Positions 50,555 to 59,517 of a DNA stretch of 64,000 nucleotides are shown piece after piece. The position numbers were made by a program, and so were the translations under genes. The notes beneath the pieces were generated by a model, which did not search any database, was not told the DNA's origin, and saw only the letters and a program-made list of their open reading frames with translations. The stretch covers positions 2,728,001 to 2,792,000 of the forward strand of contig NZ_CP015992.1 of the NCBI RefSeq assembly GCF_001708505.1. Reading direction: 5' to 3'. Source of the stretch: Pseudomonas sp. TCU-HL1 (lineage in GTDB: Bacteria > Pseudomonadota > Gammaproteobacteria > Pseudomonadales > Pseudomonadaceae). Each line of letters begins with the position of its first letter. Positions within the stretch are counted from its first letter, which is position 1.

Positions 50555-52330
50555 ATGGCTCACGTCGAGCAGGCCGAAGCCGATGTGCTGCACGAGCCCA
50601 AGAGCTTCTTTACCCGCTACATCTGGAGTCAGGACCACAAGGTCATTGCCATCCAGTACTCGCTGACCGCGATCTTCGTCGGCCTGATCGCCCTGGTGTT
50701 GTCTGGCCTGATGCGCATGCAGATCGGCTTCCCCGGCAGCCTGGAGTTCATGGACCCGGCCACCTATTACCAGGCCATGACCATGCACGGGATGATCATG
50801 GTGATCTACCTGCTGACGGCACTCTTCCTCGGCGGCTTCGGCAATTACCTGATCCCGCTGATGGTGGGCGCGCGGGACATGGTCTTTCCCTACGTCAACA
50901 TGCTCAGCTACTGGTTCTACCTGCTCTCGGTGCTGGTCCTGCTGGGCAGCTTCTTCGTGCCGGGTGGGCCCACGGGGGCGGGCTGGACGCTTTATCCACC
51001 CCAGGCCATCACCCAGGGTACGCCGGGGGCGGAATGGGGCATCGTGCTGATGCTGGTGTCCCTGGCGATCTTCATCGTCGCCGCTACCATGGGCGGCCTG
51101 AACTACGTGACCACCGTTCTGCAGGCGCGCACCCACGGCATGACGCTGTTCCGCATGCCGCTCTCGGTATGGGGCATCTTCATGGCTTCTATCCTCGCGC
51201 TGCTGGCCTTCCCGGCGCTGTTCGTCAGCGCGGTGATGATGCTCTTCGACCGTTTGCTGGGCACCAGTTTCTTCATGCCGGCGCTGATCTCCATGGGCCA
51301 ACCGCTGGACCACCAGGGCGGCAGTCCGATTCTCTTCCAGCACCTGTTCTGGTTCTTTGGCCATCCGGAGGTGTACATCGTGGCGCTGCCGGCCTTCGGC
51401 CTGGTGTCGGACCTGATCAGCACCCACGCGCGCAAGAACATCTTCGGCTACCGCATGATGGTCTGGGCCATCGTCGCCATCGGCGTGCTGAGCTTCGTGG
51501 TCTGGGCGCACCACATGTACGTCAGCGGGATGAACCCGTACTTCGGTTTCTTCTTCGCGATCACCACCCTGATCATTGCCGTACCCACCGCGCTCAAGGT
51601 CTACAACTGGACCCTGACCCTGTGGCACGGCGACATCCATCTGACGGTGCCGATGCTCTTCGCCCTGGCGTTCATCGTCACCTTCCTGGTGGGCGGCCTG
51701 ACCGGGCTGTTCCTTGGCAACGTGATCGTCGACATCCCGCTCTCGGATACCTACTTCGTGGTGGCGCACTTCCACATGGTCATGGGGGTGGCGCCGATAC
51801 TTGTAGTGTTCGGCTCGATCTACCACTGGTTCCCGAAAATTACCGGGCGGATGCTCAACGACACCCTCGGCAAGCTGCATTTCTGGATCACCTTCCTCGG
51901 CACCTACGCCATCTACTTCCCCATGCACTACCTCGGGTTCCTCGGAATGCCTCGTCGTTACTACGCCTACCCGAACTACGAGTTCATCCCGCATTCGGCC
52001 CAGGAACTGAATGCCTTCATCACGGTGGCGGCGCTGACCGTGGGCGTGGCGCAACTGCTGTTCCTCTTCAACCTGGCCTGGAGCACCTTCAAGGGCCGAC
52101 CCGCGGGCGGCAACCCGTGGAAGGCCGTCAGCCTGGAATGGCAAACTCCGGATACGCCGCCGGTGCATGGCAACTGGCGGGAGAAACTGCCGGTGGTGCA
52201 TCGCTGGGCCTATGACTACAGCGTGCCGGGTGTGGAGCAGGACTTCGTGCCACAGACGGTTTCGGAGGAAGAGTTGCAGCGCCTGCGCGAGGCGAACGGC
52301 AAGGCGACCCGTCTGGAGCAACGGCCATGA
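50555..52330 (+). CDS. coxA: Cytochrome c oxidase subunit I
   Basis: 591 residues with about 12 membrane helices. Haem a/CuB ligands lie in FGNYLIPLMVGARD (after the first histidine MTMHGMIM), HPEVYIVALPAFG with the Tyr-His crosslink pair, WAHHMYVSGM and HFHMVMG. GGAGGG lies 6 bases upstream. Reduces oxygen to water and pumps protons. Its last 4 bases overlap the subunit III gene. Confidence 0.97.
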   Translation: MAHVEQAEADVLHEPKSFFTRYIWSQDHKVIAIQYSLTAIFVGLIALVLSGLMRMQIGFPGSLEFMDPATYYQAMTMHGMIMVIYLLTALFLGGFGNYLIPLMVGARDMVFPYVNMLSYWFYLLSVLVLLGSFFVPGGPTGAGWTLYPPQAITQGTPGAEWGIVLMLVSLAIFIVAATMGGLNYVTTVLQARTHGMTLFRMPLSVWGIFMASILALLAFPALFVSAVMMLFDRLLGTSFFMPALISMGQPLDHQGGSPILFQHLFWFFGHPEVYIVALPAFGLVSDLISTHARKNIFGYRMMVWAIVAIGVLSFVVWAHHMYVSGMNPYFGFFFAITTLIIAVPTALKVYNWTLTLWHGDIHLTVPMLFALAFIVTFLVGGLTGLFLGNVIVDIPLSDTYFVVAHFHMVMGVAPILVVFGSIYHWFPKITGRMLNDTLGKLHFWITFLGTYAIYFPMHYLGFLGMPRRYYAYPNYEFIPHSAQELNAFITVAALTVGVAQLLFLFNLAWSTFKGRPAGGNPWKAVSLEWQTPDTPPVHGNWREKLPVVHRWAYDYSVPGVEQDFVPQTVSEEELQRLREANGKATRLEQRP

Positions 52331-53016
52331 GCACGCAACTCTGGAAGCACGCGGGCGGTGCCGAGCCTGGAGGCTGGAACCCATCCGGGCAGCATGGGCC
52401 CGAAGCGCCGATCCAGGATCGCAGCAAGACCGCCAAGGTCGGCCTGGGTGTGTTCCTCGGCGTGGTGACCTCGCTCTTCCTGTTGTTCCTGCTGGCCTTC
52501 ATCGCCCGCTCCCAGGTGTCGGACTGGCGCCCGCTGACCGACCCGCTGGCGCCGCTGGCCCACCCCTGGATGCTCTGGGTGAATACCCTGTTGCTGGCCC
52601 TCGGCAGCGCCTGCCTGCAGTGGGCCAAGATGTCGATGGAGCGGGCCCAGGCGGGCAGGGCGATACTGGCGTTCCTGCTGGGGGGGGCCTTCGCCGTCGC
52701 CTTCCTCGGTGGTCAGCTCTGGGTCTGGCAGCAGTTCGCCGCCTGGGGTTATTTCGTATCGGGCAACCCGGCCAACAGCTTCTTCTACCTGCTCACCGGC
52801 CTGCATGGCCTGCACCTGGCGGGTGGATTGGTGGCCTGGGCCGTGGTGGGGCTGCGCCTGTTACGGGTGGGGCCGAGCGAGCGGCTGCAAACCGGCATGG
52901 CGCTGTGCGCCTTCTACTGGCACTACCTGCTGGGATTGTGGCTGGTGCTCTTCGCGCTGCTCACCAGCACGCCGGAAACCTACCAGGCCATCGCGGCCTT
53001 CTGCGGGTTGAGGTAG
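52327..53016 (+). CDS. Cytochrome c oxidase subunit III (first copy)
   Basis: 229 residues with about five membrane helices and FFYLLTGLHGLHLAGG, the subunit III signature, and an N-terminal proline/glycine-rich leader of about 30 residues. GGAG precedes the ATG. Overlaps coxA by 4 bases. A second similar gene follows. Confidence 0.93.
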   Translation: MSTQLWKHAGGAEPGGWNPSGQHGPEAPIQDRSKTAKVGLGVFLGVVTSLFLLFLLAFIARSQVSDWRPLTDPLAPLAHPWMLWVNTLLLALGSACLQWAKMSMERAQAGRAILAFLLGGAFAVAFLGGQLWVWQQFAAWGYFVSGNPANSFFYLLTGLHGLHLAGGLVAWAVVGLRLLRVGPSERLQTGMALCAFYWHYLLGLWLVLFALLTSTPETYQAIAAFCGLR

Positions 53017-53020
53017 CGCC

Positions 53021-53698
53021 ATGGCCACGACACGGGAAACATCGGCCTACAGTGGCTGGCATGCCATAGCCCAGGATTGGTCGTCTGATCGCGACGCCTT
53101 CAAGCAGGTGCCCTGGGGCAAGGCGATGATGTGGATCTTCCTGCTCAGCGACACCTTTATCTTCACCTGCTTCCTCACCGGCTACATGTCGGTGCGCATC
53201 AGCACCACCGCCACCTGGCCCAACCCGAGTGAAGTCTTCGCCCTGACCATCGGCGGCACGAGTATTCCGTTGATCCTCATCGCCATCATGACCTTCGTGC
53301 TCATCAGCAGCAGCGGCACCATGGCCATGGCGGTGAACTTCGCCTACCGACGCGACCGTGTGCGCAGCGCCGCACTGATGCTGACCACCGCGGCTTGCGG
53401 CGCCACCTTCGTCGGCATGCAGGCCTTCGAGTGGAGCAAGCTGATCGCCGAAGGCGTGCGGCCCTGGGGCAACCCCATGGGCGCGGCGCAGTTCGGTGCA
53501 AGCTTCTTCATGATCACCGGCTTCCACGGGCTGCACGTGTCGGTGGGGGTGATCTATCTCTGCACCGTGGCCTTCAAGGTGCTGCGCGGGGATTACGAGC
53601 AACGCGGGAACTACCAGATCGTCGAGATTGCCGGACTCTACTGGCACTTCGTGGACCTGGTCTGGGTATTCATCTTCGCGTTCTTCTACCTGTGGTAG
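53021..53698 (+). CDS. Cytochrome c oxidase subunit III-like protein (second copy, NorE/CyoC-like)
   Basis: 225 residues, six or seven membrane helices and TGFHGLHVSVGVIYL. It differs from the first copy: N-terminal WGKAMMWIFLLSDTFIFTCF is like NorE/CyoC relatives. It begins 5 bases after the first copy. Two subunit III-like genes in one operon suggest that each contributes half of a divided subunit or that one is an accessory; which one is not clear. Confidence 0.92.
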   Translation: MATTRETSAYSGWHAIAQDWSSDRDAFKQVPWGKAMMWIFLLSDTFIFTCFLTGYMSVRISTTATWPNPSEVFALTIGGTSIPLILIAIMTFVLISSSGTMAMAVNFAYRRDRVRSAALMLTTAACGATFVGMQAFEWSKLIAEGVRPWGNPMGAAQFGASFFMITGFHGLHVSVGVIYLCTVAFKVLRGDYEQRGNYQIVEIAGLYWHFVDLVWVFIFAFFYLW

Positions 53699-53715
53699 AG
53701 CAGGGGAGAGATGAA

Positions 53716-54033
53716 ATGGAACACGCGCAAGGTCAACAACACCCCATCAGCCTGTACCTGAAAATCTGGGGGCTGCTGTTCATCCTCAGCACCCTGTCGT
53801 ACCTGGTGGACTATTTCCACTTCGTCGGGTACTTCCGCTGGTCGATGATCCTGATCCTGATGCTGCTCAAGGCGGGGCTGATCGTCTCGATCTTCATGCA
53901 CATGGCCTGGGAGCGCCTGGCGCTGGTCTACGCCATCCTGGTGCCGCCGATGTGCCTGCTGGTGCTGGTGGGATTGATGGCGGCCGAAGCGGACTATGTG
54001 CTCTTTACCCGTGGGACGTTCCTCGGCCAGTGA
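53716..54033 (+). CDS. Cytochrome c oxidase subunit IV-type small membrane protein
   Basis: 105 residues, three hydrophobic segments: YLKIWGLLFILSTLSYLVDY, MILILMLLKAGLIVSIFM and ALVYAILVPPMCLLVLVGL. IFMHM resembles prokaryotic subunit IV signatures. ATG 53716, with GGGGAGAG upstream, was preferred over a long frame running through the previous gene. Last gene of the operon. Confidence 0.87.
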   Translation: MEHAQGQQHPISLYLKIWGLLFILSTLSYLVDYFHFVGYFRWSMILILMLLKAGLIVSIFMHMAWERLALVYAILVPPMCLLVLVGLMAAEADYVLFTRGTFLGQ

Positions 54034-54048
54034 GGGATGCCCGTAGGA

Positions 54049-54088
54049 GCGAGCTCTGCTCGCGAAGCTGTTCGCGAGCAGAGCTCGC
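54049..54088. repeat. REP-type palindrome after the oxidase operon
   Basis: GCGAGCTCTGCTCGCGAA and TTCGCGAGCAGAGCTCGC, 18-bp perfect arms with a GCTG loop, preceded by GTAGGA. It may act as a transcription terminator between convergent genes. Confidence 0.85.
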
Positions 54089-54109
54089 CCGTCCATGTTT
54101 GGGCGTGCG

Positions 54110-54664
54110 CTAGATCGTCCGCTTGAACTGGTGCCAGCGGTGCAGCCAGGAAACGATCCAGTGCGGTGAAGCCGACCCGGTTCCGGCCAGTCGCAGTTGC
54201 GGATGATGGTTGATAACCCGGTCCAGCGTGGATTCCTGCTCCGGCTCCACGTCCACGAAGAAGATGTGTTCGCCTTCCTTGACCTTCTCTTTCAGGTTGC
54301 GGAAGTGCGCGTTGGGCACCTGGATGCCAAAGAACCCGCCTTCCCAGATGCAGAAACCCAGCACTACCACCGCCAAGAACGCGAATGGCACCCAGCCTGC
54401 CGGTGTATCGGTCCAGCCTGCCAGCCAGGCGCCAACCAGAACCAGGGCGGCCAGCGGGATGCCAATCAGCGCGCCGATCTCACCGGAGTGGACGACGTCC
54501 TGCTTCATGAAGGAATTCACGTCATGGAGATGGTGTTGCTCGACATCGGCATCCCTGTCGCTGAGTACGTGGATCTGCTCGGTATTGATGCCGCTGGCCT
54601 CAAGCTCGGACTCAACGGTTTCCAGGTCATCGAGGTTGTTGCTGATGTAGTAGTGCCGATTCAT
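54110..54664 (-). CDS. Hypothetical membrane protein with Pseudomonas-type stress-protein N-terminus
   Basis: 184 residues. Cytoplasmic N-terminal part (MNRHYYISNNLDDLETVESELEASG...), two membrane helices at about 68-86 and 92-112 (IGALIGIPLAALVLVGAWLAG, VPFAFLAVVVLGFCIWEGGFF in outline), then a soluble C-terminal part with EHIFFVDVEPEQESTLDRVI. No family function known to me. GGAGG precedes the ATG. Convergent with the oxidase operon. Confidence 0.78.
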   Translation of the reverse strand: MNRHYYISNNLDDLETVESELEASGINTEQIHVLSDRDADVEQHHLHDVNSFMKQDVVHSGEIGALIGIPLAALVLVGAWLAGWTDTPAGWVPFAFLAVVVLGFCIWEGGFFGIQVPNAHFRNLKEKVKEGEHIFFVDVEPEQESTLDRVINHHPQLRLAGTGSASPHWIVSWLHRWHQFKRTI

Positions 54665-54926
54665 GACTCACCTCCGGATTCTTGTTCGAATTGGTCTGCC
54701 GCCTCCCGCAACCGACGGTTTTATTCCTGTTGGTTATCGTCGAACCCTGAGTGAAAGTTCAGGGTTCTTTCACTGGAAAATTATAGCATCCGGTCCTTTT
54801 GTCGAACGCCTGTAGCCCTTGTGGTACGTGGCCTTTGGCGATGACTGACGCATTCCGGAGGCTGGGCTTGTCTAAACTGCTGATTGAGCATCTGGCGCGG
54901 CAACGCCCAAGTCAGGAGATTGTTAG

Positions 54927-55268
54927 ATGAATACCTTGACCATCAAAAGCTGGTGCAAACCCCGTGGTGCGGAGAAGTCCATTGCCATGGGCGAACTGCA
55001 TTTCCATGTGAATGATGCCGACCACCTGCGGCTTGAAGAAGCCGAAGAACGCCTGCAGAAAACCCACGAGCAGGAAATGCTGATCGCCGCCGATATGGAG
55101 CACATGGAACTGGTGACCCCGGTGGAGTGCGGCACGCTCTCCGACCTGCAGTTCCGCGTCTACCTCAGCAAGGGCGACGAACGCGGCCAGTTCCACCTGG
55201 TGGGGCACCGCGAAAGCGACGGCAGCCTGGTGTACACCAACTCGGTGATGATCGATCAGTTGGGCTGA
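54927..55268 (+). CDS. Conserved-looking hypothetical protein
   Basis: 113 residues (MNTLTIKSWCKPRGAEK...MIDQLG), acidic and without signal peptide or membrane segment. Predicted beta/alpha mix with LQFRVYLSKGDERGQFHLVGHRESDGSLVY. AGGAG lies 8 bases before the ATG, so it is probably expressed. It stands between the oxidase region and the arsenic island. No function can be assigned. Confidence 0.75.
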   Translation: MNTLTIKSWCKPRGAEKSIAMGELHFHVNDADHLRLEEAEERLQKTHEQEMLIAADMEHMELVTPVECGTLSDLQFRVYLSKGDERGQFHLVGHRESDGSLVYTNSVMIDQLG

Positions 55269-55352
55269 GCCCGATCGACCTGGGTAACGATGTCTCCTGG
55301 CACAACCGGCGGGGAGTTCCTCCAGGGCTCCTTGCGGGGAGGGGAGTGGATG

Positions 55353-56435
55353 CTATTGAGTGGCCGCCAGGCGCATTGAGCTGGAGCTGCCCAGGTAATG
55401 CAGTAGCGACGGAAGTATGTGTGCGGCGTCTGGCCCGACGCCGCGGAGAGTGGCTGACGCAAAGTTGCGTTGTCGCGGCAGTCCCACGAAGTACAGGCCG
55501 GGGACTTGAAGCGCAATACCATGACGCTGGACGACATGACCGTCTTGATCCAGCGCCGGTAGGTCATCCAGAAACGGCACATTCGGGCGGAAGCCCGTGG
55601 CAAAAATCAGGCTGTCGACCGCCTCATGCTGTCCGTCCGCCCACACGACCCCGGACGGGGCAACGCGGGTGAACATGGGCTTGCGCTGTAGCACGCCCGT
55701 TTTCAAGGCCTTTCGGTAGGTGCCGTCATCCAGTACTGGCGTGCTCTGGTCGTTCAGCCAACGGGTCTTCTCCAGGCCTGTCCACTTCAACCAGGTGTGG
55801 AAATCGATCCCCAGGAATCGCTGGGGAACGAGGCGGATCGCCTCGCGTGTCGCTAGCGTGGTGTTGGTCACCTGAGCCAGCTCGTAGGCAATCTGGACCG
55901 CTGAATTGGCCGCACCGACTACCACCACCCGTTGCCCTCGGAATGTCTCGACGTTCCGATAATTGGCGCTGTGCAGCAGGCGGCCCTGAAAACCGCCTAT
56001 TCCCGGAATCGCCGGTAGATACGGACGGCTGAATGCCCCCGAGGCGACGATGACGGCTTTCGCGCTAAAGCGTTGACGATCCGCCGTCCTGAGATCGAAT
56101 CGGCCTTCCGAGTGCAGCACCCGGGTCACTTCGGTGTGCTGCCGGACGGGCAGTTGGAAGTGGCTCGCATACTGTTCCAGGTAATGCACGACCTCGTCCC
56201 GACGGGGGTAGTGCGCGGGCGTACCGGGAGAGGGCAGGCCAGGCAGGGACGAATAGGCCGCTGGCGAAAAGAGTTCCAGGCTGTCGTAGTAGTTGCGCCA
56301 GTTCCCTCCAGGAAGAGCCTGTTTATCCAGGATGAGGAAATTCAGGCCCTGGCGTTGAAGGTGCCAACCGCAAGCCAATCCTGCCTGCCCTGCACCGATG
56401 ACAATCACATCCTGCACTGGAGTATTTGCGTTCAT
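55353..56435 (-). CDS. arsO: Flavin-dependent monooxygenase, ArsO-like
   Basis: 360 residues from ATG 56435. FAD motif VIVIGAGQAGLACGWHLQ and the FMO-like NADPH motif VVVVGAANSAVQIAYEL; the FMO signature is also seen in FSPAAYSSLPG and ATGFRPNVPFLDDLPALD. In Pseudomonas ars loci such proteins next to ArsR are called ArsO. Its reaction with arsenicals is inferred from context. Earlier in-frame ATGs at 56453 and 56480 exist; 56480 overlaps the ArsR stop (ATGA), so translational coupling is possible. Confidence 0.85.
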   Translation of the reverse strand: MNANTPVQDVIVIGAGQAGLACGWHLQRQGLNFLILDKQALPGGNWRNYYDSLELFSPAAYSSLPGLPSPGTPAHYPRRDEVVHYLEQYASHFQLPVRQHTEVTRVLHSEGRFDLRTADRQRFSAKAVIVASGAFSRPYLPAIPGIGGFQGRLLHSANYRNVETFRGQRVVVVGAANSAVQIAYELAQVTNTTLATREAIRLVPQRFLGIDFHTWLKWTGLEKTRWLNDQSTPVLDDGTYRKALKTGVLQRKPMFTRVAPSGVVWADGQHEAVDSLIFATGFRPNVPFLDDLPALDQDGHVVQRHGIALQVPGLYFVGLPRQRNFASATLRGVGPDAAHILPSLLHYLGSSSSMRLAATQ

Positions 56436-56476
56436 ATGTGCGTACTCATGCATTTGTTTGGGCAAATGAAAAGGGC

Positions 56477-56824
56477 TCATCCCCCACCTGGGCAGCACAG
56501 TGCGGCAATGCTTCGGGTGTGTTGAAGGATGGATTCCAGGCGCGTGACGATGGCCGGGCCGTCGACCTCGTAGAACACCTGTCGTCCGGCCTTGGTTGCG
56601 CGCACGATGTTCGCCTCCAGGAGTACCTGGAGGTGGCGGGACACTACCGAGCGTTCTTGTGGAAGATCAGCAGCGATTTCGCTGACGTCCGCGCGGCCAA
56701 GCTGCATGACACGCTTGAGCACCGTCACGCGGGACGGCTCGCAGAGGGCCTTGAAAAACGTGCCATCCAGCGACTCGATGGCGGCTTCGATGGCTTGGGC
56801 GCGGGTGATGGCGGGCGTTGTCAT
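56477..56824 (-). CDS. arsR: ArsR/SmtB-family repressor (divergent copy)
   Basis: 115 residues. Winged helix with ALCEPSRVTVLKRVMQ and VSEIAADLPQERSVVSRHLQVL; the metal site is unusual, C-terminal CCPGGG may bind As(III) since the usual ELCVC in helix 3 is absent. Promoter and operator at 56832-56860 show a perfect palindrome, fitting autoregulation. Overlaps or abuts the arsO gene; divergent from the arsC operon. Confidence 0.92.
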   Translation of the reverse strand: MTTPAITRAQAIEAAIESLDGTFFKALCEPSRVTVLKRVMQLGRADVSEIAADLPQERSVVSRHLQVLLEANIVRATKAGRQVFYEVDGPAIVTRLESILQHTRSIAALCCPGGG

Positions 56825-57144
56825 GCTGGAAATATATGTGCATGTCTATGCACATGTAAAGCCGTTGAATCCAGGGGGGAATTCGCGTGGTCTCACTGGC
56901 GATAGCGTCCGCCTCAGGAAACACACCCGAAGGTGGCTGTCATGAGAGATTCATAACGACATACAAACATACGTTTAAACGGATATTAAGGGGATGCATG
57001 GAAGCATGGGGCATCGCGTTGATGCCGTCTGTTTGTCTTTCTGAAGGATGAAACCGCTTTGGGTAGAGTCAGCTAGATTGGATGGCTTTACCTAACATTC
57101 GGAAAATCATATATTCGATAAAACATATCTATCAGGGCATGGCT
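56825..57144. other. Divergent regulatory region of the arsenic island
   Basis: 320 bases without a gene. Near the minus gene: promoter and operator at 56832-56860. The rest is AT-rich around 56940-56995 and 57095-57135 (CATATATTCGATAAAACATAT), probably promoter for the arsC operon. Confidence 0.65.
56832..56860 (-). promoter_or_regulatory. Promoter and operator of the divergent arsR
   Basis: On the minus strand: -35 TTTACA (56855-56860), 17-base spacer, -10 ATATAT (56832-56837). The spacer carries the palindrome ATGTGCAT-GTCT-ATGCACAT (56836-56855), so a bound repressor would block RNA polymerase. Confidence 0.75.
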
Positions 57145-57558
57145 ATGACTCCCAAGACCCGCGTGCTGTTCGTTTGCGTCGCCAATGCTGCCCGCTCCCA
57201 GTTTGCCGAAGCGCTGCTTCGCCATGCCGACTCGGAACACTTCGAGGCCTTTAGCGCCGGGACTGCGCCTGGAGGGATCGATCCACGCACCCTTGAAGAA
57301 TTGCAGCATCTGGGCATCAGCACGGCGGGCCTGCGAAGCAAGTCCGTCGGCGAATTTGCCGGCGAGCGCTTCGACTACGTGATCACCCTTTGCGACAAGT
57401 CGGCGCTGGAGTGCCACGCGCTACCTGGTGCCGGCGAGGTTTTAGCTTGGCACTTCGAAGACCCTGTCATCAGCGCCAAGCCTGATGCCTTCCGGCACGC
57501 CGCCCATGAAATCAACGAACGCATCAAGATGTTCGTGCTGGTGAAAACCAAACGTTGA
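57145..57558 (+). CDS. Arsenate reductase/low-molecular-weight phosphatase-type protein (first copy)
   Basis: 137 residues. P-loop CVANAARSQF (CX5R) at residues 11-17, and ITLCDKSA and the aspartate/cysteine region ECHALPGAGEVLAWHFEDP, as in thioredoxin-coupled ArsC. Opening MTPKTRVLFVCVANAARS. ATG 57145 has AGGG 8 bases upstream; ATG 57139 is also possible. The motif is NAAR where NSCRS is usual, so its catalytic resolving cysteine is changed. Second arsC is at 57965. Confidence 0.87.
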   Translation: MTPKTRVLFVCVANAARSQFAEALLRHADSEHFEAFSAGTAPGGIDPRTLEELQHLGISTAGLRSKSVGEFAGERFDYVITLCDKSALECHALPGAGEVLAWHFEDPVISAKPDAFRHAAHEINERIKMFVLVKTKR

Positions 57559-57565
57559 GAGCGCT

Positions 57566-57922
57566 ATGACCGACCATCTGACCCCGACCACTGTTTTCAA
57601 ATGCCTGGCCGACGAAACCCGCGTTCGCCTGATGCTGCTGATCACCCGCGAGGAAGAGCTGTGCGTCTGTGAACTCACCTGCGCCCTGAATGAGAGCCAG
57701 CCGAAGATTTCCCGCCACCTGGCGCAGTTGCGCACCTGTGGATTGTTGGCGGATCGCCGCCAGGGGCAGTGGGTGTACTACCGCCTGCACCCCAACCTGC
57801 CGGACTGGGTACACAGCGTGCTGACGACGGCGCTGGACGCCAACAAGCATTGGCTGAGTCCTGATTCGAAGCGGCTCAATGCCATGGGCGACCGCCCCGA
57901 ACGCGCCGCCGCCTGCTGCTGA
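57566..57922 (+). CDS. arsR: ArsR/SmtB-family repressor (classical ELCVC type)
   Basis: 118 residues. As(III)-binding ELCVCELTCAL in helix 3 and winged helix QPKISRHLAQLRTCGLL; C-terminal AAACC may assist metal binding. It starts 8 bases after the first arsC and is followed by arsC2 43 bases later, as an operon gene. It probably represses this operon and is induced by arsenite or antimonite. Confidence 0.95.
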   Translation: MTDHLTPTTVFKCLADETRVRLMLLITREEELCVCELTCALNESQPKISRHLAQLRTCGLLADRRQGQWVYYRLHPNLPDWVHSVLTTALDANKHWLSPDSKRLNAMGDRPERAAACC

Positions 57923-57964
57923 GTGCAAGCCTGAGATCCCGTTTTGGCCGAGATGGATAGTCCG

Positions 57965-58435
57965 ATGAAAGTCCTGTTTCTCTGCACCGCCAACAGCTGC
58001 CGCAGCATTCTTTCCGAAGCTGTGTTCAACCACCTGGCTCCTGCCGGTATCCGGGCCTACAGCGCCGGTAGCCTGCCGAAGGGCGAGGTGCACCCGCTGA
58101 GCCTCAAGACCTTGCAGAAGGCCGGTATCTCCACTGCGGGGTTGAGCAGCAAATTCAGCGACGTGCATGAAGCTCTGGCACCGGATTTTGTCATTACCGT
58201 TTGCGACAAGGCCGCTGGCGAGGCCTGCCCGGTGTTCTTTGGCCCGGCCATGAAGGCGCACTGGGGGCTTGCCGACCCCTCCGAGTACATCGGCAGCCCT
58301 CAGGAGATCGAAGCCGCCTTCGACGCCACCCTGGAGCGAATCAAGACCCGCGTCCAGGCCTTCCTGGCGCTACCCCTCGAGCAATTGAGCGGCGAGCAGC
58401 TCAAGGCCGAACTGGCCTTGATCGGAACCCTCTGA
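57965..58435 (+). CDS. arsC: Arsenate reductase (LMW-PTP type, second copy)
   Basis: 156 residues. Begins MKVLFLCTANSCRSILSEAV with CX5R (C-TANSC-R), the classical form, then ITVCDKAAGEACPVFFG giving the two extra cysteines. Reduces arsenate to arsenite. ATG 57965 was chosen; alternative at 57953. Followed 16 bases later by acr3. Confidence 0.95.
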   Translation: MKVLFLCTANSCRSILSEAVFNHLAPAGIRAYSAGSLPKGEVHPLSLKTLQKAGISTAGLSSKFSDVHEALAPDFVITVCDKAAGEACPVFFGPAMKAHWGLADPSEYIGSPQEIEAAFDATLERIKTRVQAFLALPLEQLSGEQLKAELALIGTL

Positions 58436-58451
58436 CTGTGGAGACCTGACC

Positions 58452-59513
58452 ATGCGTAAAAGCCGCCTCGCCTTCCTGGATCGCTACCTGACGGTCTGGA
58501 TTTTCTTCGCCATGGCGCTTGGCGTCGGCCTCGGCAGCCTGTTCGAGGGCCTGCCGGTCTGGCTGAACAACCTGTCCGTGGGCTCGACCAACCTCCCCAT
58601 CGCCATCGGCCTGATCGTGATGATGTACCCGCCACTGGCCAAGGTGCGTTACGAAGAGCTGCCGCAGGTGTTCAAGGACAAGCGCATCCTGGCCCTGTCG
58701 CTGGTGCAGAACTGGGTCATTGGTCCGGTACTGATGTTTGTGCTGGCAGTGGTGTTCCTGGCGGACAAGCCCGAATACATGACCGGCCTGATCCTGATCG
58801 GCCTGGCCCGCTGCATCGCCATGGTGCTGGTGTGGAACCAGATCGCCGGGGGCAACAACCAGTACGTCGCGGGGCTAGTGGCTTTCAACAGCATCTTCCA
58901 GATCCTGTTCTTCAGCGTGTATGCCTGGATTTTCCTGGGCCTTTTGCCGCCGTTGTTCGGCCTGGAAGGCAGTGTGATCCAGACCAGCTTCGTCGACATC
59001 GCCGAGTCGGTGCTGATCTACCTGGGCATCCCGTTCCTGGCCGGCTTCCTGACCCGCAAGCTGCTGATCAACCGCAAGGGCGAGACCTGGTACCGCGAGC
59101 GCTTTATCCCCCGGATCAGTCCGCTGACTTTGGCGGCCCTGCTGCTGACCATCGTTGCGATGTTCAGCCTGAAAGGCGACATGGTGCTGCAACTGCCGCT
59201 GGATGTCCTGCGCATCGCCATCCCACTGACCATCTATTTCGTGGTGATGTTCTTCCTCAGCTTCTGGATGGGCAAGTTGCTGGAAGCCGACTACCCGCGC
59301 ACCACGGCGCTGGCCTTTACCGCGGCCAGCAACAATTTCGAACTGGCCATTGCGGTGGCCATCGCGACCTTCGGTCTGGCATCCCCAGTGGCCTTCGCCA
59401 CGGTGATCGGGCCGCTGGTGGAAGTTCCCGTACTGATCTCGCTGGTGGGCGTGGCCTGGTGGCTGAAGCGCCGCTGGTTCGATCTGCCGAAGGGCGCGCT
59501 TGCTGAGGAGTAG
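58452..59513 (+). CDS. acr3: Arsenite efflux permease ACR3 family
   Basis: 353 residues with about 10 hydrophobic helices. ACR3 signature: GLARCIAMVLVWN with the essential cysteine, and FTAASNNFELAIAVAIATFG. Exports As(III) from the cytoplasm. GGAG lies 8 bases before the ATG. It begins 16 bases after arsC and 4 bases before arsH in the same operon. Confidence 0.96.
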   Translation: MRKSRLAFLDRYLTVWIFFAMALGVGLGSLFEGLPVWLNNLSVGSTNLPIAIGLIVMMYPPLAKVRYEELPQVFKDKRILALSLVQNWVIGPVLMFVLAVVFLADKPEYMTGLILIGLARCIAMVLVWNQIAGGNNQYVAGLVAFNSIFQILFFSVYAWIFLGLLPPLFGLEGSVIQTSFVDIAESVLIYLGIPFLAGFLTRKLLINRKGETWYRERFIPRISPLTLAALLLTIVAMFSLKGDMVLQLPLDVLRIAIPLTIYFVVMFFLSFWMGKLLEADYPRTTALAFTAASNNFELAIAVAIATFGLASPVAFATVIGPLVEVPVLISLVGVAWWLKRRWFDLPKGALAEE

Positions 59514-59517
59514 AACC

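Noticed and set aside
50468..52384. Minus-strand frame of 638 codons over oxidase subunit I
   Set aside because: Antisense of coxA; charged low-complexity product, no start signal.
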